NCBI GenBank assembly: GCA_031308135.1 | Contig: JAHLJT010000631.1 | Span: forward strand, 147,690,580-147,754,579 | DNA: 64,000 nucleotides | DNA from: Acheta domesticus | Lineage: Eukaryota; Arthropoda; Insecta; Orthoptera; Gryllidae | Reading direction: 5' to 3' | Shown here: in pieces, positions 31,670 to 44,194 of the stretch | Numbering within the stretch: the first letter of the stretch is position 1 | How the letters are laid out: each line of letters starts with the position of its first letter | Made by a program: the position numbers and the translations under genes | Notes under the pieces: generated by a model | Told to the model about the DNA's origin: nothing | Database searches by the model: none | Seen by the model: the letters and a program-made list of their open reading frames with translations, nothing else

Positions 31670-34660
31670 ATGGAGCTGAAATTCCTGGAAATAAACCTGG
31701 GGAAAGGCAGGCAGGCACAAGACCTACTCCTGCAAACGATACATGAAAAAAGAATAGATATAGCCGTAATATCCGAACAATACAGGAAGCCAGTCTCTGA
31801 AACATGGTACCAGGACCTATCAGGTAAAGCAGCTCACCTAGTTGCCAACCCAGATCTAAAAATTCGAAGTTCCGAAGAAAAGAAGAAGGGCTTCGTATGG
31901 ATTGAAGTAAGTGGTGTTCGTATCTACATTGCTACTTCTCGCCGAATGAACACCTTGATACATTCCAATTAGAACTGGGTAACCTAGAAGATAGCTTGCT
32001 CACTGCTCTTAATAGCGGGGAACTTCAACGCGAAATCCTGGGAGTGGGAGTCACTTAGAAGCGACAAGAGAGGGTCTCTTGTTACAGACATTGTAGCGAG
32101 GAAAATCTCGTGGTGTTGAACAATGGAAGAGTAGCAACCTATAAGAGATATAACTCGAGATCCGTCATAGACCTCACCCTGTTCTCAAGGGAAAGCGCGA
32201 AACAAATACACTGGACGGTCCTAGAAGACGTCACCGTCAGTGACCACAAATATAGAGAGTTCGGCATACGAAATAAAAAGCAGGGAATTAAAGAACGGAA
32301 AAAGAAGCTGAAACCCTCATGGAACGTGAACAAATTAGATCCGAAAGCACTAGAAGAGTTTCTGAAGGAACAAGAAACCATGAACAAATTGAACTGGACA
32401 GAAGGCACAGGAATCACACTACTGAGGAACGTGAGAACAACGATAATGTCGGTCAAGGACGCCTGTAACCAATCAATGCCAAAGAGGTCGAAAACAAACC
32501 CCATTCAGAAACCGAATATACTGGTGGACTGATGAAATCTCAGAAATGGGGGAAAATACCTAAAAGCAAGATGCCAATACACGCGCTCCAAAGGATCACA
32601 GGAACTTAGAGAGGCTCTTCGGCAATGCAGACAGGACCTAAAAAATGCTATCAACAATACTAAAAACAACTGCTGGTCGGAACTATCAAAGAAAAATGAC
32701 AATGACTCATGGAGCAAACCTTACCAAATTGTCACAACAAAGCTGAAGTGCAGGCAGAAAACTCCTGGATTGGATGACCGTGCATGGGTAATCCAAATCA
32801 TAAAGGCCCTGTTTCCATCGCATCAGAAACCCTCCACGGAACAATACTACTCGTGTGAAATTAATGAAGATCAAATGTTTATCCCAGAAGAACTATAGAA
32901 AGTATGCAGTACCCTTAAGAACAAAAAGGCGCCAGGATTCGACGGGATACACAAAGAAATCCTGAAGACAATGGCAAAGGTCCACCCCCAACTTCTCCTG
33001 AAAGTTTATAATAGATGCTTGAGTGAAAACATCTTTCCCAGGGTATGGAAAAAGCAAAAAACTTGCTCTCTTCTTGAAAGGCAGCAAGCCACAGCACGAG
33101 CCAACATCTTGCAGACCAATAAGCCTATTAAACACGATGGGAAAGGTTTTCGAGGACATGATACTAGAAAGACTGCAGACATGGATAGAAGAAACATGCG
33201 GTCTGTCGGAAATACAATACGGCTTTCGAAAAGGTAGATCGACAGTCGACGCCATCAAAACGGTCGTAGAAAACGCCAGAGAAGCCAAAGGGGAGCAAAA
33301 AAAGGATTATGTGTCCTCGTAACGCTCGATATCAGGAACGCCTTCAACACGGCCAAATGGGACGAAAACATCAAGGCTCTGATAGAGAAGAAGACCCCAG
33401 AGTACCTCACCAGAATAATAAGGACCTATCTAAGCGACCGCAAAACTATCTACAAAAGCGAAGGAGAACCCATAGAAGTCGAAATGATCCGTGGTGTCCC
33501 ACAAGGTTCCTAACTTAGCCCTTTCCTATGGAACATTATGTACGACAATTTACCGGGCATTAAACTTCCAGAGAATGTCTCAATAGTGGGCTTCGTAGAC
33601 GATGCAATAATAGTGGCAAAGGCGGAAACATCGGCTCTACTAGAAGTCATCGTCAACGACACCCTGAGAAGAGTGATGAGGTGGCTGACATACAAAGGTC
33701 TGGAAGTCGCAGCCCATAAAACGGAAGCGATACTGATCACGGGCAGACGATCCTATCCCAATCCGACATTCCTAATAGGCAAGGAGAAAATAGAATTGCG
33801 CTTCGTTACCTAGGAGTGGGGATTGATAGGAAGCTAAGCTTTGGACCACACATTACCGAGACGGCGGAAAAAGCGCTAGGGGCAGCGGCATCGCTTTCAA
33901 GGTTAATGCCGAACACCAGAGGCCCCAGCGACAAGACGAGGCGGCTTCTTATGGGTGTGATGCACTAACAAATGCTATATGCAGTTCCGATCTGGGCAGA
34001 ATCCCTCCAAAACAGTAATCTGAGAAGGAAAATGCAGACTGTTCAGAAGAAAGAAGCCCTATGCTTAACATCGGCGTACAGAACCGTATCCGGAAGCGCT
34101 GTTCTTGTGCTGGCGAACGTCCCTCCCATTGACCTGCTTGCTCTGGAAAGGAAAGAAGTTTTCGACTACACCCATGAGCAAGAAGGCAGCAGATGGCGAA
34201 AGCAAGACAGAGATAGGGGCGTCCAAAAATCAAAAGAGAACGTGATGCACCGCTGGCAGAAGCGCTGGGACGGAAAGGGGACAGGCAGATGGACACATAA
34301 GCTCATCCCTAATATTTCCAAATGGATAAGCCGCAAGCATGGGTCTGTGACATACCACTTAACCCAGGCATTCACAGGGCATGGATGCTTTAGAGCGTAC
34401 CCGAAGAAATTCAGAAAGAAAGAAGACGCGGTATGCTTCTATTGCAGCCATGAACTAGATAATGCCGAACATACGATATTCCACTGTCTGAGATGGGAGA
34501 CGCTAAGGCATCGCGTGGGAGGTCGGGTGTAATGTCACACCAGAAAACACGGTAACACTAATGATCCTCAACAAGGAGAAGTGGTCAGCAATAGATAGAT
34601 TCATCACTGCCATCATCAAGAAGAAGGAAAAAGACGAAAGAAATAGGAATCAGGAATAGT
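31670..34660 (+). pseudogene. R1-type ORF2: endonuclease and reverse transcriptase (LINE D)
   Basis: Begins at ATG 31670 (MELKFLEINLGKGRQ), soon after ORF1. An apurinic-type endonuclease comes first (INLGKGRQAQDLL, then VISEQYRKP). The GDFN-region is degraded near 32018. RT motifs follow: RPISLLNTMGKV near 33118, IQYGFRKGRSTVDAIK near 33210, LDIRNAFNTAKW-like sequence near 33325, GVPQGS near 33494 and GFVDDAIIVA near 33592, where the box is FVDD. The C-terminal knuckle CFYCSHELDNAEHTIFHC lies near 34435. At least eight stops or frameshifts interrupt it. In active relatives the protein nicks DNA and primes reverse transcription at the nick. Confidence 0.8.
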
Positions 34661-35047
34661 ATCTCAAAGTACTAAGATCGACTATACAAAGTACGTCGAT
34701 CCGTTGGTGGATAAAAGGTTTGCTAATATCTGCTATTCTAGGAGAGAAGCTGTGAAGCTCCCGCGGAAACGTTGGAGGCCACCGTGCTCCGGGAAATGTG
34801 CGCGTAGTGTGGGAACCAACGTATGCGCTATTATTTTGTGAAGAAGTCGCAACGTGCAATTGACTTTGTGATCGACGCCATTACCTCCCGAGCGTGAACA
34901 AAGTAGTTAGTGGCACCTGGCGGAGAGTATGAGAAACTCCACCCGCGCCAACAGCGCTAAACGCCATGGAGTAAACACAACCCGATGCTAAAGCAAGCTG
35001 GCGGCGCCTCAGTAAAAAGCTCAAGCGCCCCATGCGGGAAATTTAAA

Positions 35048-36205
35048 ATGGCAAAGAACGAAGAGGCCGCAATAAATGATGCCGTCTCAAAGAAAATAGG
35101 TGGAGACACAGAGAAGCGAGCACTTGAGACATCTCTTCATTTATGGAAAGGCTTAATAGCGCGCTCGAAGAATCGGAAGATAGTATTTTTCGAGAACTTG
35201 CGAAAATACTGATATCCATCAAAAATGTAGTATCACCCGCTAGGAATATTCATAAAATCGTGAAAGATGACATGGTCCTAACGCTGAGAGTAATGGACCG
35301 ACTTGTGGCCACTAGGAAGGAAGTAATCATGAAGAAACGTGACTTCCAGACGACCTTCCGCTTGGAAATGACAGGTAGTACCCACCCAATGAATGTCACG
35401 AGTGCAAGTGAGAAACCGCCTGAGGAGGGTCGGGCGGTCAATTTGAACTCAATTCAAAGCGACAGGGGAACCACGCTCTTGTTTCAAGAGGACTGTGAAC
35501 CTATCGAGATATCACAAGAAGCATTCACTCGGAACAATCTGGAAACAGATAAAGGAGAGTTCATCGAAGTGAAGAGTAAGAAGAATAAGAAGAAAGAAAA
35601 GAGCAATGAAACCAAGACGAAAAATAAGCGTAAAGATGCTATCACGGTGACCGCAAAAGAAAGCACATCATATGTGGACATCATTAAACATATGAGAAGC
35701 TCGGTAAATCCCGATGAATGCCGAAGTGGCGGCCACTCATGGAAGTGCTGAAAGACAAGGCCGAAGTAAAAACACTCACGAAGATGAAAATGCTACAAAT
35801 AAGAGACATGGATGAGACTACATCAGAGAAAGAGGTGGAATCCGCAATAACAACCACCCTGGCGGAGCAAGCAACCTGACGACGCCCATCAAATGCCGTG
35901 TACGAAAAAGATACGGGGACACCCGGGCTGTAGTTGTGCTGATGACGGAGAGTGCAGCAGACGCCCTCTTGAAAAAAGTCAGAATCGGGTGGATCTCCTG
36001 AAGTATAAGAGAAAGAAGAGAAATTACTCGGTGCTACAAATGTGCAGGCTACGGACAAATCGCGGTACGCTCCTCTGGCACCGACAGAAAAGGAGCCAGC
36101 AGGAGATGTGGAAAGCAAGGGCACAAATCCAGCGAATGCAAAAATGAGCCAGAATGCGTGATATGTAAGGAAAGTGCAAAGGAGAACACGCGTCATACAT
36201 AGGGA
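35048..36205 (+). pseudogene. R1-type ORF1 of LINE E, broken
   Basis: Starts at ATG 35048 (MAKNEEAAINDAVSKKI) after a roughly 350-base leader. It changes frame near 35150 to ERLNSALEESEDSIFRELAK and continues for about 190 codons, including a lysine-rich stretch (VKSKKNKKKEKSNE) and VTAKESTSYVDIIKH. Further frameshifts lead to zinc knuckles near 36030-36175 (RCYKC, then RRCGKQGHKSSEC, then CVICK). Knuckle order is as in other R1-clade ORF1 proteins, which bind RNA. Not functional. Confidence 0.75.
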
Positions 36206-37547
36206 AGTAAGGAATGCGAAACATATCAAGAGGAGCTCGAGAAACAAAAAAGAAAATGGAAGTGAAAGCTCTACAGTTTAATCTAGGGAGAGGAAAACAA
36301 GCACAAGACTTGTTAAGGCAGACAGCAAACGAGAAAGAGATAGATATACTTCTAATCAGAGAATTCTACAGAAAGCCGACTAACGTCTCCTGGTTCCAGG
36401 ACGTCACACAACAGCAATAGCAATTCGTAACAGTACCTTCAGCATTATAAACTACTGCAAGACAGCTGCGGGATGTTTGGATGGAGACAGAAGGAATTTG
36501 GCTATACAGCTGTTACTACTCGCCCAACGACAGTGAAGTAGACTTCACTAAATATATCGACGATCTAGAGAAAAGTGTCAGTACTGCCACAGGAAAAATC
36601 CTTATCACAGTGGACTTTAATGCCAAAGCGGCGGACTGGGGAGAGTTTAGATCTGACAAAAGGGGGGACATAGTTACAGAAGTCATAGCCCAAAATGATC
36701 TAGTTGTTCTTAACAGGAGTAATGAATTTACATTTAGGAGATTGGACACTGGCACTATATCTGTCGCTTTCCACACCAAAACTCGCTACTCGGGTGAAGC
36801 AATGGAAAGTGGTGGGAGACTACACCTTGCACCTTGCAGACAGTGGTGGAAGACAACCACAAATATATAGAGTTCCACATCGAAAAAAGCCAAGGAAATT
36901 ACAGAAGAATTCATAGCGTGCAAAAAGGCCCAACCTTGGATACCACATAAGCTTGACACATCAAAACTGACAGCCTTCCTGAAAGAAATAAAATTGATAG
37001 ATGAACTCAAATGGACGAGAAGCGATAGCAATCTTGAAAACAAATTGAAAACATTGAATGAGAAAATCGTAGCAGCATGTGAAACTTCTACGCAGAGAAG
37101 AAATAAAGCACACACCCTCATGTACTGGTGGAAGAGTGAAATCGCAGATTTAAGAAAGAAATGCCTCTGTGCTAGAAGGTGTTAGCACATTTTCACGGCT
37201 CAGTTAAAGTTGCAGTGACTTTTGACCAGCTGGGCGCTCTTCCCGCCAATTATGGGAGTTCCATGGTGCACCAGTGTGTTATGTGGGCGCGAACATGAAT
37301 TTCGCGCGTCCCACACCCAAGTATTGTTTCCCCTGCGCCTCTACGCATGGAGCACTGCCTCGTGCATTCAGAGGCGCGCGTCGGCGGGCCGCCGCCACGC
37401 CACGCCGCCGCCACTGCCGCCACCGTCACCACCGTCGCCACTGACCGCCTCTCCGCTCTCCCACTACAGCCCGCCCGCCCGCCTGCCTGCTCACCCGCCT
37501 GGCGGTCGCTAGCCCCCCTCCTGCCCGCCGGGAGCGACCTCGCCAGG

Positions 37548-40500
37548 GGGTCCATCAAGCTGGCCCGCCCACCATAGCAGATTCTAACCAAACTAGTGCC
37601 ATAATTTTTAACTATTTTATTACTAATTTATTACCGCAAAACTAATGTTTTTACCACTCGTCTTCACCCCGAAACAGGGGGTGGCGGGCCAGCTTGATAA
37701 CAAGCTGGCCCGCCCACCATAGCAGAATCGAACCAAACTAGTGCCATAATTTTTAACTATTTTATTACTAATTTATTACCGCAAAACTAATTTTCTTACC
37801 ATTCATCTGCACCCAAAAATATAATTTTTAACTATTTGGTTACTAATTTATTAGTCATGAGGGCGGCGAGCCCGACCTCTCCCTTATAGCGTCCGGCTCT
37901 AACAGTCTTGCTGCTTTTTCCAAAGCCTGCCCGAGGGTTCAATACCCGGCGGGTCTTGGCTATTATTGCCTGGGGCAGGTATTACCAAAGCTTTGCAAAT
38001 GGAATTATACTCGTAGATACTTCGCCAATGGTTTTGGTATAACTAAAATTATTTATGGCCGTTGATGTTCAGTTACTGGTCTAAAATGTCCAATAATTGC
38101 AAATCGAGACTGCCGTTGGAAACAGTAAATAAACTTTGTAATTTCCAGATATCTCGAAGATTCTGGCATGCGATGAAGGATTCATTCGTTGGTTTTGTTT
38201 TGTTCTCCTTACGAAGTTCATCGTAAGTAGAGAAAGTTATGCAATCGTGCGCCGGAAAACGTAGAATTTTCCGCAGAAACACTCTTATTTAAATAAAAGT
38301 TCATTAATTTCAAACATTACGTTGTGTATGTTGGATTTCCACATCTCCTGAATCATCCTGACGGTAAAGTATTGTATGAAGAAAAACAGGTGTTAACCTT
38401 AATAAAAGAAGAAGAAGACGTTGTGTACAATGATGAAACGGAGATCCTGTAATTGGAAATCTAATACATCTACCGAGTATTATTTTCTGTGCGTACTTCA
38501 CGAAGAGAACTTACCAAGTAAACTATCCAATTTAAAATGCGTAATATAAAGAAAGTTATGTAATTCCGCCACAAAAAACGGGAATTTTTTGACACAAAAA
38601 CTCGTATTGTGATTCGGAAAAAGTGGACAAATCCTATTACAATATGTAGTAATTTACTTTCTCTAACATGTCTTATAGCGAGATTTCGAGAATTGCGGTT
38701 TCTTAATATGTTTTTTACTTCCTTGAAAACGTATATATGTGTATACGGAGTATTATACGTAGAATACAGAAAATGATGCTGCGGAATATCAATTTCGAGA
38801 TCTAAACGGAAATAGAGGTTTTGGACCTTCCTGATACCGAAAAAGTATATTTTTTTTCAATACGTCCGTCCGTCCGTCCGAAAGAAAATTGTATTGACAA
38901 GAACAGTGAATTCCTGGTAAACTGTTTAAAAGTGAAATAAGCTTGCCAAATGAAGTATACATTCAGATAGATTTTGTAATACACTTTCCTTGTTTTAGTT
39001 TCACAACAAATATGCTCCAGAAATGTACACAGTTTTTCTTGCTGTTGTAAATAAATATTAATAAACTAATAATTCCAGATTAATAGAACAAATGTTTGTT
39101 GTTGTTACTATTACTATTATTATTAAAATTATTCTTCTAATTCACAGACGGACGGACGGACGGACGGACGTATTGAAAAAAAAATATACTTTTTCGGTAT
39201 CAGGAAGGTCCAAAACCTCTATTTCCGTTTAGATCTCGAAATTGATATTCCGCAGCATCATTTTCTGTATTCTACGTATAATACTCCGTATACACATATA
39301 TACGTTTTCAAGGAAGTAAAAAACATATTAAGAAACCGCAATTCTCGAAATCTCGCTATAAGACATGTTAGAGAAAGTAAATTACTACATATTGTAATAG
39401 GATTTGTCCACTTTTTCCGAATCACAATACGAGTTTTTGTGTCAAAAAATTCCCGTTTTTTGTGGCGGAATTACATAACTTTCTTTATATTACGCATTTT
39501 AAATTGGATAGTTTACTTGGTAAGTTCTCTTCGTGAAGTACGCACAGAAAATAATACTCGGTAGATGTATTAGATTTCCAATTACAGGATCTCCGTTTCA
39601 TCATTGTACACAACGTCTTCTTCTTCTTTTATTAAGGTTAACACCTGTTTTTCTTCATACAATACTTTACCGTCAGGATGATTCAGGAGATGTGGAAATC
39701 CAACATACACAACGTAATGTTTGAAATTAATAAACTTTTATTTAAATAAGAGTGTTTCTGCGGAAAATTCTACGTTTTCCGGCGCACGATTGCATAACTT
39801 TCTCTACTTACGATGAACTTCGTAAGGAGAACAAAACAAAACCAACGAATGAATCCTTCATCGCATGCCAGAATCTTCGAGATATCTGGAAATTACAAAG
39901 TTTATTTAATGTTTCCAACGGCAGTCTCGATTTGCAATTATTGGACATTTTAGACCAGTAACTGAACATCAACGACCATAAATAATTTTAGTTATACCAA
40001 AACCATTGGCGAAGTATCTACGAGTATAATTCCATTTGCAAAGCTTTGGTAATACCTGCCCCAGGCAAAAATAGCCAAGACCCGCCGGGTATTTAACACT
40101 CGGGCAGGCTCTGGAAAAAGCAGCAAGACTGTTAGAGCCGGACGCTATAAGGGAGAGGTCGGGCTCGCCACCCTCATGACTAATAAATTAGTAACCAAAT
40201 AGTTAAAAATTATATTTTTGGGTGCAGATGAATGGTAAGAAAATTAGTTTTGCGGTAATAAATTAGTAATAAAATAGTTAAAAATTATGGCACTAGTTTG
40301 GTTCGATTCTGCTATGGTGGGCGGGCCAGCTTGATATCAAGCTGGCCCGCCACCCCCTGTTTCGGGGTGAAGACGAGTGGTAAAAAAATTAGTTTTGCGG
40401 TAGTAAATTAGTAATAAAATAGTTAAAAATTATGGCACTAGTTTGGTTTGATTCTGCTATGTTGGGCGGGCCAGCTTGATATCAAGCTGACCCGCCACCC

Positions 40501-40776
40501 CCTGTTTCGGGGTGAAGACGAGTGGTAAAAAAATTAGTTTTGCGGTAATAAATTAGTAATAAAATAGTTAAAAATTATGGCACTAGTTTGGTTTGATTCT
40601 GCTATGGTGGGCGGGCCAGCTTGATATGAAGCTGGCCCGCCACCCCCTGTTTTGGGGTGAAGACGGGTGGTAAAAAAATTAGTTTTGCGGTAATAAATTA
40701 GTAATAAAATAGTTAAAAATTATGGCACTAGTTTGGTTTGATTCTGCTATGGTGGGCGGGCCAGCTTGATGGACCT
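37548..40776. mobile_element. fold-back (FB-like) element with 1.3-1.6-kb arms
   Basis: Left arm about 37548-38880 and right arm about 39148-40776 are near-identical reverse complements around a spacer of about 270 bp. CTCGCCAGG at 37539-37547 and 40777-40785 is a 9-bp target duplication. The arm tips carry 145-bp tandem units, about two at the left and four at the right, which accounts for the arm-length difference. The middle of the arms contains the same CCGT tract and CTTTTTCGGTATCAGGA blocks as the dispersed family. Arms, tandem tips and 9-bp duplications match the known architecture of FB-type/MULE-like elements. No transposase is present, and the identical open frames mirrored in both arms (about 38310 and 39533) are structural. 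Confidence 0.85.
40311..40776. repeat. 145-bp tandem array with palindromic cores
   Basis: GCGGGCCAGCTTGAT recurs at 40321, 40466, 40611 and 40756, exactly 145 bases apart. The first two or three units carry a palindrome made of this motif and its reverse complement. The left arm has the equivalent GCTGGCCCGC at 37559 and 37704, again 145 apart. Units also contain TTAGTTTTGCGGTAATAAAT and CACCCCCTGTTTCGGGGTG, the latter itself a hairpin. Confidence 0.9.
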
Positions 40777-40874
40777 CTCGCCAGGGTCGGGAGGAGGCGT
40801 GGCTGGCTGGCGCAGACGGCTGAAGGCAGCGGGGGATGAACGAGAACTGAGCGAACCTGGGTTGCGAAGCGAAT

Positions 40875-40924
40875 GGCACGGCACGGCACGGCACGGCACG
40901 GCACGGCACTGGACTGGACTGGAT
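40875..40924. repeat. (GGCAC)7 and (TGGAC)n minisatellite
   Basis: Seven tandem GGCAC units (40875-40909) run into TGGACTGGACTGGAT. It lies in the GC-rich unidentified insertion. Confidence 0.95.
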
Positions 40925-41989
40925 CTGCACTGGAGATCATGGCGAGCGAACCTTGTTCGCGGCTATCTTGTCTCGGCGAAGTGCATTTCGCATGCTTTTA
41001 GACCCCCCTACTGGACAGATATGTAAAAGGAGGAGAATTTCTATTAAGAGTGTAGCCTTGTTTGTAACGTCTAGACATGTTTAGAATAATTATTCATTTG
41101 TGCTTCGTAAGCTTTAGAATACTTTGCAATGTTTAAACTTATTTCACCTTCTTTATTGTACCAATCATGCAGCCTTGCCTAGTAAGTGATCTTTTGATAT
41201 AATGCTATCGCAGCCTTGCAAGAGTTTTGATAAATTGTTAAAGGTTTTTAGTATTCTTTGATAGAAGGAAAGCAACTAGATCAAAAGGCGACCCGATACT
41301 CCAAATGCATTATAAATGCGCTAGGAAGGAAAAATAGCTATCAAAAAGCGACAAGGAGAATATTGGAGAGGTCTAATCCTAGAGGTACAAAAGGAACCAT
41401 GGGGCCTGTCTTATAAAATAGTAACAAACAAATTCAAGATCTCCCAGAACATCCCTGGACTAGATGACCCGGAATGGTGACCCATTGACATAAGATCATT
41501 AACGATCGCTTCCCAAAGCAATACCACTGGATACATTTGACAACTGTGAAGTGATGGAGGATCCACTCTTTACAAGGCTAGAGTTGGAGCATCTGGGAAA
41601 GCAATTAAAGAATGGAAAAGCCCCTGGTCCCGATGGCATACCAAATGAAGTTCTAAAAAAAGTGATCGAGGTATATCGTGAAATCCTATTGGATGTCTTC
41701 AATGCATGCTTGAAGAAAAGAGAGTTCCCTAAAAAATGGAAACGGCAGAAACTAAGCCTACTAAAAAAAGGAGACAAACCTCTCAACCAGACGTCTTCGT
41801 ACAGACCCATCTGTCTTCTAGCAGGTTGAACGCCATGAGGGTCAAAAGTGGTACTCAACAGATCTGGTTTCGTAACGTGTGAGGGTCGTATGAGACTTTC
41901 ATTGACTTGTTGTTTCTCTCTCTCAAGAGAGACGGATTGGTCCCTCACTTTCCATTACTTGCAGTGCTTTTCTGGAATTATAATACGCT

Positions 41990-44194
41990 CAGTGGCGGCT
42001 GGTGTCTTTTATTAATGGGGGGGGCTGCATGCAAAAATAGAAAATGAATTACCTTAATTATTAATAGATGAGCTCCATTCTCTTAATTCTTCGTCCGGAA
42101 ATGTTTCGCAAAATTTGTCAAAATTAGATGGCATTACTATAGTTGAAATCTGAAGGTGTTTACTGAACTGAAATCGCATATTAGCCTGGGTTATAATGAG
42201 ATCACAGACTTCTTTGGCAGCTACTACTCGCGTGTTACTTTCTTGAATATGACGCCGTTTGTTGACACTATTTGGTTCACTGTTTTTTTCGTTCTCTAGT
42301 ACTTCATTTCTGACTTTATTAACTGCTTGAACAAAATTAGCAATGCAAGAACGAATCTCCACCATATCTACTTGGCGACATTGTAATTGGTTATATAAAA
42401 TATGAACATGTGGCATGATATGATGAAAAAAATTTAGCCAAAAATTAAAATCTTTATCTTCAAGAGTCTTCAGTAGAGCAGATGCTTCTCTTATGGTGAT
42501 ATCACTCGAAGACTCCGATTCCATTAGAATTTGAAAACACTCGATTAAAGCGTCCTTCTTTTCAAATACTGTGTTTACTATTCTCGATTTAAAATTCCAT
42601 CTTGTTACGCCAGCAGCAGATATTCTCTTTCCTACACAGGTGTTTAACGGAGTTACTCTTTGCGGGGATCTGGAAAAGAATGCTGAAATTGATGACAAAT
42701 TTGCAAAGAAAATTCTTGCTTTGGAGTTCTGTTTAGCTGCTCTTTCCATAATGATGTTTAATTGGTGAGCGAAACAGTGTTATATGTGAAATAAGCATTT
42801 GGACACAATTCCTTGACTCTGGGCTGCACGCCACTGACAGCGCCACTCATCACATGAGCACCATCATATGTCTGTGCAATTAGTTTCTCCTTTTTATCTT
42901 TTAATATTGTGTCTAATTGTGCGAAAATGCATTCTGAAATTGCCTTTGCATTCTGTCCATGAGGGTTAAAGAAGCCCCAGAATCTTTCCCTGACACTTTC
43001 TTTGGAGTCACAATAGCGTAACACAATAACAAGCTGAAAACCATCGGATACATCAGTGGTTTCATCAGCCATAACTGCTAAGAAGTCTGACGCATCCACT
43101 TCTTCCAAAATTGCCTCTCTACATACCTCCAGCATGCACTGCAACAATTCAGCTTGAATAGTCTGTGATGTGCTTTTAAAAGAAGAAGCGCTCTCTAAAT
43201 GTGATTTAAACACAGAGTCATATTCCTCGATTTTCAGACTTGTCACTTTCATCGTGTCTTCTCAGGGCCAGTTCGTTTGATCCACAAAACTTAATACAGT
43301 TTATTAATCTATACAGGACCTGGCGATTTTGCATACTTGATTGTTGTGACGTTGTATGGGTTCCTCATAGGCTTTACTTAATCTCTGACGTACATCTACT
43401 GAACCCAGAAGACCCAAATCAAGAGAATTGTTAACATGCTTTTCCGATTTTTCATGTTTATCTATCTTGTCAGTAAGTTTCTTCAAGTCGCACATACCTT
43501 TTTCAGTCCACGTCACAGTGGATGGATCACTTGAATCTCCGAAAAGAAGACACGGAAAACAAAAAAGCGCGTTTTGGGACTCGCAACCACACAACCATTC
43601 GTGTTTTTTTGTATATTTCTGGATTGAAAGTTCTCGTGTATTGTTTCTGACGACTCGTAGCAGATTGAGAAATGTTCAATACCGGGGTAGGTCTGCCGCG
43701 AGCTTTTACATCGCGCTTTTCTTGAAGATTTAAGCTTCTAAATTTCACAGCTTTTAGATATTGAACAGAATTACTATTCGTGTCCATTATAAAAACGAAA
43801 AAAACCACAAAAATACAACAAACAGCACCTAAATTATATCACACGTTCACCAGAACTTTAAAAATCGTGTAAACTTCGCGTAAAACTGCGGAAAGGACTG
43901 CCTTTCCTGCAGCCCCTTGAGTTCCTATACCGAGAAACATAAACAGCGGGGGAAGCGAAATCAACTATGCCCATACTCCGCCGCATGCAGCTGGGGAGGG
44001 AAATGGAATCGCAGCAGAACACGGATGAAGCTTTTCGCAAGTTGCACAACCATCAGCTGTGGGGTATATTGGGCATGTAATTGAATGAACTACTGTTTCA
44101 CATATTTTATTTTAATGTCAAACAAAAATTAAATAAATCTGACCAGGACTGGGGGAGCTGCAGCCCCGCAGCCCATCCCCACCAGCCGCCACTG
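41990..44194 (-). mobile_element. hAT element with perfect 8-bp duplication
   Basis: AATACGCT at 41982-41989 and 44195-44202 brackets CAGTGGCGGCTGGTG and its inverted copy CACCAGCCGCCACTG. Both ends continue with G-rich subterminal sequence (GGGGGGGGCTGCATG at the left, CTGCAGCCCCGCAGCCC at the right). It carries a minus-strand transposase pseudogene and sits inside the left part of the piggyBac-like element, so it is the younger of the two. Confidence 0.93.
42054..43808 (-). pseudogene. hAT transposase (TTF-finger/DUF4371 type), truncated
   Basis: Reads from 43785 downward: MDTNSNSVQYLKAVKF, a TTF-type zinc-finger region (CGCESQNALFCFPCLLFG) and a HEKSEKHVNN segment. Next comes the catalytic core with ADETTDVS near 43070 (first Asp) and TYDGAHVMSGAVSGVQ near 42870 (second Asp). 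After a frameshift near 42770 it continues ERAAKQNSKA to VTRWNFKSR. The frame ends at FPDEELREWSS. The C-terminal part with the catalytic Glu and the hAT dimerisation domain is missing although both element ends are present, so this is an internally deleted, non-autonomous copy. At least three frame changes also break it. Confidence 0.85.

Larger units (their letters stand above)
30978..34680 (+). mobile_element. R1-clade LINE D, 5'-truncated
   Basis: Carries the C-terminal half of ORF1 with zinc knuckles and an almost complete ORF2 (endonuclease, RT, C-terminal CCHC). The arrangement and the ORF2 opening (INLGKGRQAQDLL) fit the R1 clade, which includes R1, TRAS, SART and Waldo. The left end abuts a GATA palindrome. 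The right end passes into the 5' part of LINE E in the same orientation. Target and tail could not be defined, and it is not in rDNA here. Confidence 0.75.
37180..41261. mobile_element. unidentified insertion with 7-bp duplication, carrying a fold-back element
   Basis: TAGAAGG lies at 37173-37179 and again at 41262-41268, and the LINE E frame (CARR then KATRSKG) resumes cleanly after it. Without the nested fold-back element and its duplication the insertion is about 845 bp. It starts TGTTAGCACATTTTCACGG and ends TTTTTAGTATTCTTTGA, with no obvious inverted repeats or poly(A). The inner part is very GC- and CpG-rich (37360-37540 and 40790-40975), with open frames of low-complexity Pro/Ala/Arg. 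It might be a solo LTR-like or retroposed sequence. I cannot identify it. Confidence 0.6.

Noticed and set aside
37222..37577. Open frames on both strands with Pro/Ala/Arg-rich translations
   Set aside because: They arise from GC-rich low-complexity DNA with simultaneous openness in several frames, and run across the fold-back boundary.
38310..39724. Identical 63- and 69-codon open frames at 38310-38501, 39533-39724, 38073-38282 and 39752-39961
   Set aside because: They are mirror copies in the two fold-back arms, lack recognisable motifs and are explained by the inverted repeat.
40679..41026. Open frames with repeated Cys-Arg-Ala-Val-Pro
   Set aside because: Produced by the (GGCAC)7 minisatellite.
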